Program-made: the position numbers and the translations under genes
Notes under the pieces: model-generated
Told to the model about the DNA's origin: nothing
What the model saw: only the letters and a program-made list of their open reading frames with translations
The model's database searches: none
Shown: positions 1 through 7,800 of the stretch, piece after piece
Layout: the number at the start of each line of letters is the position of its first letter
Position numbering within the stretch: position 1 is the stretch's first letter
DNA from: Nitrospirota bacterium
GTDB taxonomy: Bacteria; Nitrospirota; JACRHJ01
Assembly: GCA_021815285.1 (NCBI GenBank)
Contig: JAKAHE010000026.1
Span: forward strand, 1 to 14,786
DNA length: 14,786 bases
Direction: 5' to 3'

Positions 1-2
1 GC

Positions 3-830
3 GGAATCGATTTCGCGGCGCTCAAGGCGCTTGGCGTAAACCGCGTCAGCCTGGGCGCGCAGTCGTTCAATCCGGAAGAGCTTACGACTCTTGGCAGGAT
101 TCACGGCCCCGGCGAAATAGCGCGGGCAGTGGATGCGCTTCGTGAAGCCGGTATAGCCAATATCGGCCTGGACCTCATATACTCCCTTCCCGGGCAGGGG
201 CTTCGGCAATGGGACGAATCTCTTGACGCTGCTATTAAACTCTCTCCGGAGCATATCTCCTTGTACGACCTGTCGATAGAAGAAGGCACGGAATTTCATG
301 CGATGGAAAAGGCCGGGCTTATAACCCTCCCGCCGGAGGAGATGCAGGTGGAGATGTATCTCATGGCCGTAAATCGCCTTGAGGATGCCGGATATGAGCG
401 TTACGAGATTTCCAATTTCGCCCGCCCAGGCCATGAGTGCGTCCATAACCTGAACTACTGGTCGGCGGGCGATTTCATAGGCTTAGGAGCGGGCGCGCAC
501 TCCCGCGCCGGGGCCATGGCCGCCCGGAATGTTTACGACGTTTATGAGTATATCGGGAGGCTTGAAAATGGGAAAGACCCATGCGAGGCGGCGGAGATAC
601 TGACGGATATGGAGCGCGAGCGTGAATTCATAATGCTGGGTTTCAGGAAGCGCCGGGGGTTCTCTTTCGAGGATTTCCGGGCCAGTTTCGGGGCGGATTT
701 CATGTATAAATACGGCCCCGCGGCAGCAAAAATGGAGGATGCCGGATACATATCCATAGGGCTGAACGGGGTATGCCTCACGATGAAAGGAGTCCTCGCG
801 TCAAACAGGGTAATTATGGAGTTTTTCTAA
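3..830 (+). CDS. hemW: HemW-like radical SAM protein (coproporphyrinogen III oxidase-like), 3' part
   Basis: The frame is open from the first bases of the window, so the 5' end lies outside it. An internal GTG at 129 is not the start, because the upstream codons read as family sequence (LGVNRVSLGAQSF). Visible signatures are GLDLIYSLPGQ, the YEISNFARPGHEC block and NYW..GDFIGLGAGAHS, all typical of HemW, followed by the C-terminal winged-helix-like region. The radical SAM CxxxCxxC cluster motif would be upstream and cannot be checked. HemW binds heme and a 4Fe-4S cluster and is regarded as a heme chaperone or transfer protein rather than the true oxygen-independent coproporphyrinogen oxidase HemN. 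It ends 78 bases before the bamA start and is separated from it by a promoter, so it is probably a different transcription unit. Confidence 0.88.
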   Translation, partial: GIDFAALKALGVNRVSLGAQSFNPEELTTLGRIHGPGEIARAVDALREAGIANIGLDLIYSLPGQGLRQWDESLDAAIKLSPEHISLYDLSIEEGTEFHAMEKAGLITLPPEEMQVEMYLMAVNRLEDAGYERYEISNFARPGHECVHNLNYWSAGDFIGLGAGAHSRAGAMAARNVYDVYEYIGRLENGKDPCEAAEILTDMEREREFIMLGFRKRRGFSFEDFRASFGADFMYKYGPAAAKMEDAGYISIGLNGVCLTMKGVLASNRVIMEFF

Positions 831-841
831 GAATTTTTTTG

Positions 842-871
842 TTTACAGGCATCGGGCCGTAGTGCTATATT
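842..871 (+). promoter_or_regulatory. Probable sigma70-type promoter for the bamA-lpx operon
   Basis: A TTTACA -35 hexamer (842-847) is followed after 18 bases by TATATT (866-871), with a TG at 863-864 giving an extended -10. Transcription would begin near 877-880. That gives a leader of about 30 bases before the TTG at 909. It also excludes the upstream in-frame TTG at 873 as the start. There is a T-run at 834-840 after hemW, but I see no stem before it, so it is not called a terminator. Confidence 0.6.
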
Positions 872-908
872 ATTGCACTTTGAAGGACATGCATCAAGGA
901 GGCAATTT

Positions 909-3233
909 TTGTTCTTTTCCCGCAGCAGAAAAATTCTGATATTCACGCTTTCCATTTTATATCTTGCCATTTCAGTTTCGGTTTTCGCATCTGACGAAGA
1001 GGCCAAGATAACGGATATTCAGATAGCCGGCAACAAGAAGATAGAGACCGGCGCCATCCGTTCCAGGATGATAGAGAAGGTGGGCGATAAATTCATCCCT
1101 TCAAGGGTTCGCCAGGACGTCATAAACATCTATCGCATGGGGTATTTCAGCGATGTGAAGGTTGACGCCGAAGGTTACCAGGGCGGCCTGAGGCTCACGT
1201 TTACGGTAGTCGAGAGGCCGATACTCGCTTCGTTTAATTTTGAAGGCAATAAAGAAATAAAGAGCGCCAAACTGAGAGAGAAGGTAAACCTCTCCGCGTA
1301 TTCGGTATATAACCCGTCCCTGGTGGAAGACAACGCCGAGAAGCTGAGGCTTTATTACCAGGACGAGGGATACTATAACGCGCAGGTGCTTCCGATAATC
1401 AAAAAGACAAAAAGCGAAGTGCGCGTAATATATCAGATAAAAGAAGGCTCAAAGGTCCGGATAAAGAAAATCACGATTGTCGGCAACAAAAAAATAAGCT
1501 ACAGCCAGATAAAGAAGGTCATGGAGACCAAGACATACATACCGATATGGTCCTGGATAATGAAAACCGGCAGATACAAGGTGCTGGAACTCTCCCAGGA
1601 CATCGAAAGGATAAAGGGCCTTTACTACAACCATGGCTATATACAGGTGAGCGTCGGCGAGCCGGAGGTAAAGCTCTCTCCCGACAGGAAAGGTCTTTAC
1701 ATAACCATACCTATCCACGAAGGCAGGCAGTTCCGCTATGGCGCCATAGAAGTCGCCGGGAACAAGGTTTTCAGTTCCAAAGAGCTTATGAGCAAGGTCA
1801 AGGGCAAGCCGGGAGAAATAATGAACCGCGACCAGATAAAGGACGATGTCGTGGCCATTACCGACATGTACGGCTCAAAAGGCTACGCGTTCGCGTCCGT
1901 CTCTCCGGTAGTAAAGCCCCATGTTTCCAAAAGGCTGGTAGACATTACGTTCGACATCAGCGAGGGCGACCAGATTTTCATAAACAAAATAAAAATCACC
2001 GGGAACGTAAAGACGCGCGACAAGGTAATCCGGCGCGAGCTTCCGTTCGACGAGGGCGACATATACGACACCACAAGCCTGAAGCGCACGTACGAAAGAC
2101 TGCGCAATCTCAACTTTTTCGATAACGTCCAGATAATCCCGGAGAGAAAGGGCAAGGACAAGGTGAACCTTGATGTGAGCGTCAAGGAGAAATCCACCGG
2201 ATCCTTCAGCATAGGCGGCGGATACAGCACCATAGACAGGCTTGTCGGAATCGGCGAGATTACGCAGAACAACTTCCTTGGGCTTGGCGAGATGGTGAAG
2301 TTCAAGGGAGAATTCGGCGCGCGCAGGCAGAACTTCGTTTTAAGCTTTCTTGAGCCGTGGCTTCTCGACAGGCCCGTATCGCTCCGAGTCGATCTCTTCA
2401 AGGAGGAAAGATATTATACCGGCTATGCGGAGCGCTCATTGGGCGGGAGCCTAAGCCTTGGCCGCCGATTCTGGGACTACTGGGGCATAACAGGCTCCTA
2501 TTCCTGGGCGGACGAGACATACTTCGACGTTATAGACTCCATAAACAGCGACCCGTTCTTCCAGCAGTCTGAGCAATTCAAAACTACCGGAAAGATAGGG
2601 CTTAATTTTTACCGCGACACAAGGGACAATTACCTCGACCCCAGGCGCGGAAGCAATAATTCTATTTATGCCGAATACGCCGGGACAGCCCTCGGCGGCG
2701 ACAACGCTTTTTACAAGGTAATAGGGGACTCCACCTGGTATTTCCCGTTTTACTTCGACACCGACTTCTCGCTCCACGGAAGAATCGGATATGCCAACGG
2801 ACTACAGGGACGCCCGCTTCCGCTCGGCGAAAGGTTTTTTGTGGGAGGCATGGGCACCGTGCGCGGCCTGGACTGGGGCACGGCTGGTCCGAGGTTCCCG
2901 GTTTTGAAACTCGACAAGATTACGGGCGCGACATCTACGGTATCCCTTTTGGGAGACCCGAAGGGCGGCAATAAGGAAGTTGTATTTAACGCCGAATATA
3001 CCTTCCCGCTTTTCGATGCCGTAAAACTGAGAGGCGTTATTTTCTCCGATGCCGGCAGGGCATACGATGAAGGCGAGGGACTTAACCTGAGCAGGCTCAG
3101 CTATACGGCGGGAGGGGGACTCAGGTGGGCCTCTCCGATGGGTCTTATCAGGCTGGAATACGGATTTGTATTAAACAGGAAAGAAGACCAGAGGGCCGGG
3201 AAATGGGAGTTTTCCATGGGGTCGATGTTCTGA
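909..3233 (+). CDS. bamA: Outer membrane protein assembly factor BamA (Omp85)
   Basis: BamA is the central outer-membrane subunit that folds and inserts beta-barrel proteins. The frame is open from a TTG at 873, but a perfect AAGGAGG (896-902) lies six bases before a second TTG at 909, and the promoter would start transcription near 878, so 909 is chosen (774 aa). The N-terminus is a signal peptide, with basic residues then a hydrophobic stretch and likely cleavage after SVFA (about residue 27). Five POTRA domains follow at roughly 34-427, each beginning with a beta strand and a GN(K/V) turn (IAGNKK, FEGNKE, IVGNKK, VAGNKV, ITGNVK). The 16-strand barrel fills the rest, with VRGL (651-654) in the place of the family VRGF motif. 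The last residue is Phe, as expected for a Bam substrate signal. Skp is encoded 17 bases downstream. Length is close to E. coli BamA (about 810). Confidence 0.95.
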   Translation: MFFSRSRKILIFTLSILYLAISVSVFASDEEAKITDIQIAGNKKIETGAIRSRMIEKVGDKFIPSRVRQDVINIYRMGYFSDVKVDAEGYQGGLRLTFTVVERPILASFNFEGNKEIKSAKLREKVNLSAYSVYNPSLVEDNAEKLRLYYQDEGYYNAQVLPIIKKTKSEVRVIYQIKEGSKVRIKKITIVGNKKISYSQIKKVMETKTYIPIWSWIMKTGRYKVLELSQDIERIKGLYYNHGYIQVSVGEPEVKLSPDRKGLYITIPIHEGRQFRYGAIEVAGNKVFSSKELMSKVKGKPGEIMNRDQIKDDVVAITDMYGSKGYAFASVSPVVKPHVSKRLVDITFDISEGDQIFINKIKITGNVKTRDKVIRRELPFDEGDIYDTTSLKRTYERLRNLNFFDNVQIIPERKGKDKVNLDVSVKEKSTGSFSIGGGYSTIDRLVGIGEITQNNFLGLGEMVKFKGEFGARRQNFVLSFLEPWLLDRPVSLRVDLFKEERYYTGYAERSLGGSLSLGRRFWDYWGITGSYSWADETYFDVIDSINSDPFFQQSEQFKTTGKIGLNFYRDTRDNYLDPRRGSNNSIYAEYAGTALGGDNAFYKVIGDSTWYFPFYFDTDFSLHGRIGYANGLQGRPLPLGERFFVGGMGTVRGLDWGTAGPRFPVLKLDKITGATSTVSLLGDPKGGNKEVVFNAEYTFPLFDAVKLRGVIFSDAGRAYDEGEGLNLSRLSYTAGGGLRWASPMGLIRLEYGFVLNRKEDQRAGKWEFSMGSMF

Positions 3234-3250
3234 AAACGGAGGTCAAAAGT

Positions 3251-3796
3251 ATGAGAAAAATATTTCTGTCTTTGGCCGCGGCGCTCTTTCTGGGAGCGGT
3301 TTTCTGCGGCGCGGCATCGGCGGCGGAGATCAAGCTCGGCTATATAAACATGCTTAAGGTCGAGAAGGAATCTCTGGCCGGGAAGCAGGCGTTAAAGACG
3401 CTTGAAAAAATGGCGGCTGACAAACAGGCCAAGATAGAGGAGCGCCGCAAGGAGATAGAGAAGATGCAGAAGGAACTGGACAAGCAGTCTTCCATAATCT
3501 CTTCCGACGAAAGGCAGCGCAGGGAAGACAAGCTCCAGAGGGAATACAAAAACTACCAGAGATATTATTCGGATTCGCAGGACGAGCTCTCGAAAAAGAA
3601 AGAGGAACTGGCGAACAAGATGTTCGACGAGGTCACAGGCGTCATTCAGAAATACGGCAAAGAGGAAGGTTATACCCTGATACTCGACCGTTCCGTTGTG
3701 CTCTACGCACCGGAGGCCGTGGATATTACAGACAAGATTATCAAGGCTTACGACGACACCAAGGCGCCGGCGCAGACCAACAAGATAAAAAAATAA
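3251..3796 (+). CDS. skp: Periplasmic chaperone Skp/OmpH
   Basis: Skp is a trimeric periplasmic chaperone that holds unfolded outer-membrane proteins on their way to BamA. The frame is open back into bamA (3125), but GGAGG at 3238-3242 lies eight bases before the ATG at 3251, and that start gives a clean signal peptide (MRKIFLSL...AASA, cleavage after about residue 24). The mature part starts with KLGYINMLKV, the short strand that forms the trimer body. It then has a long charged coiled coil at about 45-130 (the tentacles), and finishes with a second body segment, GYTLILDRSVVLYAP, typical of OmpH. The 181-aa length is normal for the family (about 160-190). Its place between bamA and lpxD matches the E. 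coli order. Cys19 lies inside the signal peptide but is not in a lipobox. Confidence 0.92.
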   Translation: MRKIFLSLAAALFLGAVFCGAASAAEIKLGYINMLKVEKESLAGKQALKTLEKMAADKQAKIEERRKEIEKMQKELDKQSSIISSDERQRREDKLQREYKNYQRYYSDSQDELSKKKEELANKMFDEVTGVIQKYGKEEGYTLILDRSVVLYAPEAVDITDKIIKAYDDTKAPAQTNKIKK

Positions 3797-4822
3797 ATGG
3801 AAAAGACACTTAAGGAACTGGCGGAATCCGTCGGAGGAGAGGCGGAAGGCGACGCCCGGGTCATGATAAAAGGCGTAGCCGGCATAAAAGAGGCGGGCTC
3901 TGGCGAAATCACATTTCTCGCCAACAAAAAATATATCGGCGATCTCGCCTCTACACGGGCCTCGGCGGTAATCGCCGCGCCGGGAGTGGATGTCGGCCCA
4001 AGACCGTGTATTCGCTCGAAGAACCCGTATTTTGCATTCGCTAAGATATTGACGCTCTTTGCTCCGAAGAGGAAATTTCCAAAAGGCGTAATGAGCGGAG
4101 CCCATGTCAGCCCTGAGGCGCATGTAGGACAGGACGCTGCAATCTATCCCGGCGCATTAGTCGAGGCTGGCGCAAAGATAGGCGACCACAGCGTAATTTA
4201 TCCCGGCGTTTATGTAGGCGAAGGTTCATCCATCGGCGCGGACTGCATAATCTACCCCAACGTGGTCATCAGGGAAGGGGTAAAAATAGGCGACAGGGTC
4301 ATTATACACGGCGGAACGGTCATAGGCGGGGACGGTTTCGGATATGCCACGGAAGGCGGAAAGCATTTTAAAATCCCGCAGATAGGCGGCGTGCTGATCG
4401 AAGACGACGTGGAAGTCGGCTCCAACGCGACAATCGACCGCGGCGCATTGGGGGATACGATTATCAGGCGCGGGACTAAAATAGACAACCTCGTGCAGAT
4501 AGCGCACAATGTCGTAGTTGGCGAGGATTCGATAATAGTCGCCCAGGCGGGCATATCCGGCAGCACGGAGCTTGGCCATCACGTCGTCCTGGCCGGGCAG
4601 GTTGGCCTTGTCGGTCACATAAAAATCGGTGACGGCGTGCAGGTAGGGGCACAGTCCGGCGTTATGAACGACCTTGAGGCGGGACAGGTTTATATTGGAT
4701 CTCCGGCGTTCCCGCACATGGAGTTCATGAGGATGCAGGCCGCGCTGAGGAAGCTGCCGGAGCTTCGCAAGCGGGTTATGGAGATGGAAAAGAAGCTGGA
4801 AAAATATACGCGGGAGGAATGA
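3797..4822 (+). CDS. lpxD: UDP-3-O-acylglucosamine N-acyltransferase LpxD
   Basis: LpxD adds the second, N-linked hydroxyacyl chain to UDP-3-O-acyl-glucosamine from acyl-ACP, the third step of lipid A synthesis, in the cytoplasm. The 341-aa length equals E. coli LpxD. An N-terminal uridine-binding domain (about 1-100, with GEITFLANKKY and SKNPYFAFAKIL) is followed by a left-handed beta helix of hexapeptide repeats (about 100-300) and a C-terminal helical tail rich in Glu and Lys. The likely catalytic histidine is H237 in QIAHNV, equivalent to E. coli H239. The ATG directly follows the skp stop codon (TAAATG), and I see no clear Shine-Dalgarno sequence, so translation is probably coupled to skp. 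If the GnnA/GnnB reading of the neighbours is right, its natural substrate would carry a 3-N-acyl group. Confidence 0.95.
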   Translation: MEKTLKELAESVGGEAEGDARVMIKGVAGIKEAGSGEITFLANKKYIGDLASTRASAVIAAPGVDVGPRPCIRSKNPYFAFAKILTLFAPKRKFPKGVMSGAHVSPEAHVGQDAAIYPGALVEAGAKIGDHSVIYPGVYVGEGSSIGADCIIYPNVVIREGVKIGDRVIIHGGTVIGGDGFGYATEGGKHFKIPQIGGVLIEDDVEVGSNATIDRGALGDTIIRRGTKIDNLVQIAHNVVVGEDSIIVAQAGISGSTELGHHVVLAGQVGLVGHIKIGDGVQVGAQSGVMNDLEAGQVYIGSPAFPHMEFMRMQAALRKLPELRKRVMEMEKKLEKYTREE

Positions 4823-5250
4823 TGCTCGACATTATGGAGATTCAGAAAATACTGCCGCACCGCTATCCCTTCCTGTACGTGGACAGGATTCTTGAAGTCG
4901 AGCCCGGGAAGAAGATAGTCGGCCTGAAAAACGTCACGTTCGACGAGCACTTTTTCCAGGGGCATTTTCCCGGCAGGCCTATAATGCCCGGCGTGCTTAT
5001 TGTCGAGGCTATGGCGCAGGTCGCTGGGATACTGGTGCACAAAACCGTTGAAACTGAAGACAAGATGGTTTATTTCATGAGCATAGACAAGGTGAAGTTC
5101 CGCAAACCGGTAGTGCCGGGAGATCAGCTCATGCTTGAAGTGGAGCCGATCCAGAGCAGGGGCAGCGTCCATAAGTTCAAGGGCGAGGCGAAGGTCGAAG
5201 GAAAGCTCGTCTGCGAGGCCGAGTTCATGGCCATGACAGCCAAGGAATAG
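4822..5250 (+). CDS. fabZ: 3-hydroxyacyl-ACP dehydratase FabZ
   Basis: FabZ dehydrates 3-hydroxyacyl-ACP in fatty acid elongation. In lpx operons it competes with LpxA and LpxD for the same hydroxyacyl-ACP pool, which explains its place here. It is a small hot-dog-fold enzyme (142 aa). Visible motifs are LPHRYPFLYVDRI near the N-terminus and GHFPGRPIMPGVLIVEAMAQ, which contains the catalytic H48 and E62. Two adjacent ATG codons are possible, at 4819 (overlapping the lpxD stop as ATGA) and at 4822 (overlapping as TGATG). GGGAGG at 4812-4817 is only one base from the first and four from the second, so 4822 is preferred. An ATG at 4834 is less likely because it lies too far from that site. Confidence 0.94.
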   Translation: MLDIMEIQKILPHRYPFLYVDRILEVEPGKKIVGLKNVTFDEHFFQGHFPGRPIMPGVLIVEAMAQVAGILVHKTVETEDKMVYFMSIDKVKFRKPVVPGDQLMLEVEPIQSRGSVHKFKGEAKVEGKLVCEAEFMAMTAKE

Positions 5251-5259
5251 GTCCATCAC

Positions 5260-6036
5260 ATGCCAAATATACATCCTGCTGCGATAGTTAGTGCTGGCGC
5301 CGTCCTGGCCGATGACGTGATCGTCGGCCCGTATGCCGTCATAGAAGACAACGTAAGTATAGGCAGGGGTTCTAAAATCGGCGCCCATGCCGTGATAAAA
5401 CCCTTCGTCGAGATAGGCGAGGATAACGAGATTTACCAGTTCGCGTCCATCGGCGAAATACCGCAGGATTTGAAATTCGGCGGCGAGGAATCTAAACTTA
5501 TAATAGGAAACAGAAACAGGATACGCGAGTTCACGACGATTAACCGCGGCACTGAGGGCGGCGGTGGCGCCACGGTAATCGGCGACGATTGTTTTATAAT
5601 GGCATACGCCCATGTCCCACACGACTGCCACATCGGCAATCACGTAATCCTCGCAAATTCCGTTCAGATAGGCGGACACGTGCATATAGATGAATACGCC
5701 ATAATCGGTGCGCTTACCGGGCTTCATCAGTTCGTGCGGGTAGGCGCGCACAGCATGGTCGGCGCATGTTCCGCAGTGTCGCAGGACGTGCCGCCGTTCA
5801 CAAACGCGACCGGCAACAGGGCGACGCTGCACGGCCTGAATTTGGTCGGTCTTTCGAGGAGAGGTTTTACTAAAGAAACTGTTTCCGCACTGAAGGAGGC
5901 GTATAAAATTATTTTCAGGAGCGGTCTTACGGTAAAAGAGGCCGTGGAGAAAGTTTCAGCCAGTTGCGGAAATTTTCCGGAAGTAAAAAGGCTCCTTGAT
6001 TTTATAATTTCCTCCGAGCGCGGCGTTTGCAGGTGA
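5260..6036 (+). CDS. lpxA: Acyl-ACP:UDP-sugar O- or N-acyltransferase LpxA
   Basis: LpxA starts lipid A synthesis by moving a hydroxyacyl chain from ACP to position 3 of UDP-GlcNAc, or of its 3-amino analogue in some bacteria. The 258 aa compare with 262 in E. coli. Hexapeptide repeats of the left-handed beta helix cover about 1-180. QFASIGEIPQDLKF (60-73) is the sugar-nucleotide loop, and H121 in AHVPHDC matches the catalytic H125 of E. coli. The C-terminal helical domain starts near GLSRRGFTKE. The acyl-chain ruler position (E. coli G173) is A169, which suggests a chain somewhat shorter than C14. The E. coli HRGT at 99-102 is NRGT here (N95). Nearby gnnA/gnnB-type genes make a 3-amino substrate plausible. 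It starts nine bases after fabZ; AAGGA at 5242-5246 is rather distant from the ATG. Confidence 0.94.
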   Translation: MPNIHPAAIVSAGAVLADDVIVGPYAVIEDNVSIGRGSKIGAHAVIKPFVEIGEDNEIYQFASIGEIPQDLKFGGEESKLIIGNRNRIREFTTINRGTEGGGGATVIGDDCFIMAYAHVPHDCHIGNHVILANSVQIGGHVHIDEYAIIGALTGLHQFVRVGAHSMVGACSAVSQDVPPFTNATGNRATLHGLNLVGLSRRGFTKETVSALKEAYKIIFRSGLTVKEAVEKVSASCGNFPEVKRLLDFIISSERGVCR

Positions 6037-6043
6037 AGGGTTG

Positions 6044-6850
6044 ATGGAGAAGCTTGGCATAATCGCGGGGAACGGGAAGTTCCCCTTAATTTTGGCCGGG
6101 AATGCTAAGGCCGAGGGGATTCACGTCGTAGTCGCCGCATTGTCGGAAGAGGCGGATCAAGGCATAGAAAATATTGCCGACAGCGTATACTGGCTTTCGA
6201 TAACACAGCTTGGCAAGCTGATAAAGACATTTCAGAAAGAGGGTGTTACGAGGGCTGTCATGGCCGGTCAGGTGGTCAAGCGACGGATGTATACCTCAGA
6301 CCTCCTGAAGCTCGACCTTACAGCAGCAAGGCTCTGGGCATCGCTCCCCGACAGAAAGGGCGAGACGATACTCAAGGCCGTGGCGGACGAGCTCTCGAAA
6401 AACGGAATAGAGCTTATCGATTCCACAATCCACATGAAGCCATTTCTTGCCGGGCCGGGCCTGATGACGAAGTCCAGGCCGACAAAGCCTGAAGCGGCGG
6501 ACGTGGAGTTCGGCCTCAAGATGGCCAAGGTGATCGCGGAGCACGACATAGGCCAGAGCGTCGCAGTGAAGGACCTGTCTGTAGTGGCGGTCGAGGCCGT
6601 CGAGGGGACGGACAACTGCATCAGGCGCGCGGGCGAGCTTGGCAAGGGCGGCATTACGATAGTCAAAGTCAGCAGGAAGGGCCACGATATGCGCTTCGAT
6701 GTCCCGGTGGTGGGCATGCGGACGCTGGACGCCATGAAGGACGCCAGGGCTCGCGTCCTCGCAATAGAGGCCGGGAAAACCTTGATGCTGGAAAAAGAGG
6801 AGTTGATTTCAGGCGCGGACAAGGCCGAGATCTGTATAATTGGGATATGA
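6044..6850 (+). CDS. lpxI: UDP-2,3-diacylglucosamine pyrophosphatase LpxI (DUF1009)
   Basis: LpxI cleaves UDP-2,3-diacylglucosamine to lipid X and UMP, replacing LpxH in alphaproteobacteria and many other diderms. The 268-aa protein begins KLGIIAGNGKFPLILA, the usual N-terminal domain start. It has the conserved AGQVVKR segment near 75-80, and ends with the DNCIRRAGELGKGG and DMRFDVPVVG blocks. D219 of the latter is the probable counterpart of the aspartate essential in the Caulobacter enzyme (assignment by motif, not alignment). A TTG at 6041 directly precedes the ATG at 6044. The ATG is preferred, with AGGTGA at 6031-6036 as a plausible ribosome site. The stop overlaps the next start as ATGA, and the order lpxA-lpxI is common where LpxI is used. 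Confidence 0.92.
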   Translation: MEKLGIIAGNGKFPLILAGNAKAEGIHVVVAALSEEADQGIENIADSVYWLSITQLGKLIKTFQKEGVTRAVMAGQVVKRRMYTSDLLKLDLTAARLWASLPDRKGETILKAVADELSKNGIELIDSTIHMKPFLAGPGLMTKSRPTKPEAADVEFGLKMAKVIAEHDIGQSVAVKDLSVVAVEAVEGTDNCIRRAGELGKGGITIVKVSRKGHDMRFDVPVVGMRTLDAMKDARARVLAIEAGKTLMLEKEELISGADKAEICIIGI

Positions 6851-7800
6851 ACAAAATTAAAGTCGGTGTAGTGGGTGTGGGATATCTTGGCAGGCACCAC
6901 GCAAGGATATACTCGGAGCTTCCGGAGGCCGAGCTTGCAGGCGTATGCGACGTTAACGCCGAACAGGCAAGAGAGATTGCAAAGGCCGCAAAAACGGTTC
7001 CGTTCGGTTCTCATGAAGAATTAATCGGCAAGGTCCAGGCGGTATCCATCGCCGCGCCTACGGTGCATCATCATCGCATTGCGAAGGACTTTCTTTCCGC
7101 CGGAATCGATGTGCTTCTCGAGAAGCCCATGACTGTAACGGTCGATGAGGCGGACGAACTGGTAAGGCTGGCCGAAGAGAAAAAATGTATTCTGCAGATC
7201 GGTCACCTGGAGAGGTTTAACGCGGCGGTGCTGAAGATGGTGGAACTTGTAACGGCGCCTAAATTCATAGAGTGCAACAGACTTTCCCCGTTCCCGGACA
7301 GGTCTACCGACGTTGACGTCGTGCTCGACCTCATGATTCACGACATCGATATAATCCTTTCGCTCGTCGGTTCGCAGGTCAAAAATATCAATGCCGTAGG
7401 CATTCCGGTAATATCCAAGAATGTCGATATTGCAAACGCCAGGATAGAATTCGATTCCGGCTGTATCGCAAACGTCACGTCGAGCAGAATTTCCATGAAG
7501 AAAGAACGCAAGATCCGGCTGTTCCAGCCGGATACGTATATATCTCTAAATTACCAGGACCAGGAGATATACGCCTACCACCGCATCCCGAATAAAAAAG
7601 ACCCGGGAGGCAAACCGGATATTGTCGGCGGCAAGGTGAAGGTGAAAAAGGATGAACCGCTGAAGGCCGAGCTGGCGGCGTTTCTCGAGTGTTCGGCGTT
7701 GCGCAGGAAACCTCTCGTGTCAGGAGTCGAAGGCAGGGAGGCGCTGAAGGTGGCAATGCTCGTTCAGGAAGAGATAAGGAGCCATACGCTGCAATTATGA
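6847..7800 (+). CDS. gnnA: Gfo/Idh/MocA dehydrogenase, probable UDP-GlcNAc 3-dehydrogenase (GnnA-like)
   Basis: The 317-aa protein has an N-terminal NAD(P) Rossmann fold with VGVVGVGYLG (glycines 10, 12 and 15), the family EKP motif at 92-94 and an MIHDIDI segment with H165-D166, the usual substrate-side histidine region of Gfo/Idh/MocA enzymes. The family alone does not fix the substrate. The context does: it lies between lpxI and lpxB, overlaps both neighbours by four bases (ATGA), and is followed by a sugar aminotransferase. In Acidithiobacillus ferrooxidans, gnnA and gnnB lie between lpxA and lpxB; GnnA oxidises C3 of UDP-GlcNAc and GnnB then aminates it. The symbol is therefore a context-based inference. 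An alternative is a WlbA-type enzyme acting on a UDP-uronic acid for O-antigen, which is less likely inside an lpx operon. Confidence 0.8.
   Translation: MNKIKVGVVGVGYLGRHHARIYSELPEAELAGVCDVNAEQAREIAKAAKTVPFGSHEELIGKVQAVSIAAPTVHHHRIAKDFLSAGIDVLLEKPMTVTVDEADELVRLAEEKKCILQIGHLERFNAAVLKMVELVTAPKFIECNRLSPFPDRSTDVDVVLDLMIHDIDIILSLVGSQVKNINAVGIPVISKNVDIANARIEFDSGCIANVTSSRISMKKERKIRLFQPDTYISLNYQDQEIYAYHRIPNKKDPGGKPDIVGGKVKVKKDEPLKAELAAFLECSALRRKPLVSGVEGREALKVAMLVQEEIRSHTLQL

Noticed and set aside
129..131. GTG as the start of the HemW-like gene
   Set aside because: The frame is open to the window edge and the upstream codons match the family, so the gene is truncated by the window.
831..840. T-run after hemW as a rho-independent terminator
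   Set aside because: No stable stem precedes the seven T residues.
4690..5832. Long minus-strand open frame (380 aa) across lpxD, fabZ and lpxA
   Set aside because: It is antisense to three well-recognised genes, has no family motif or ribosome site, and follows from the codon bias of the plus strand.
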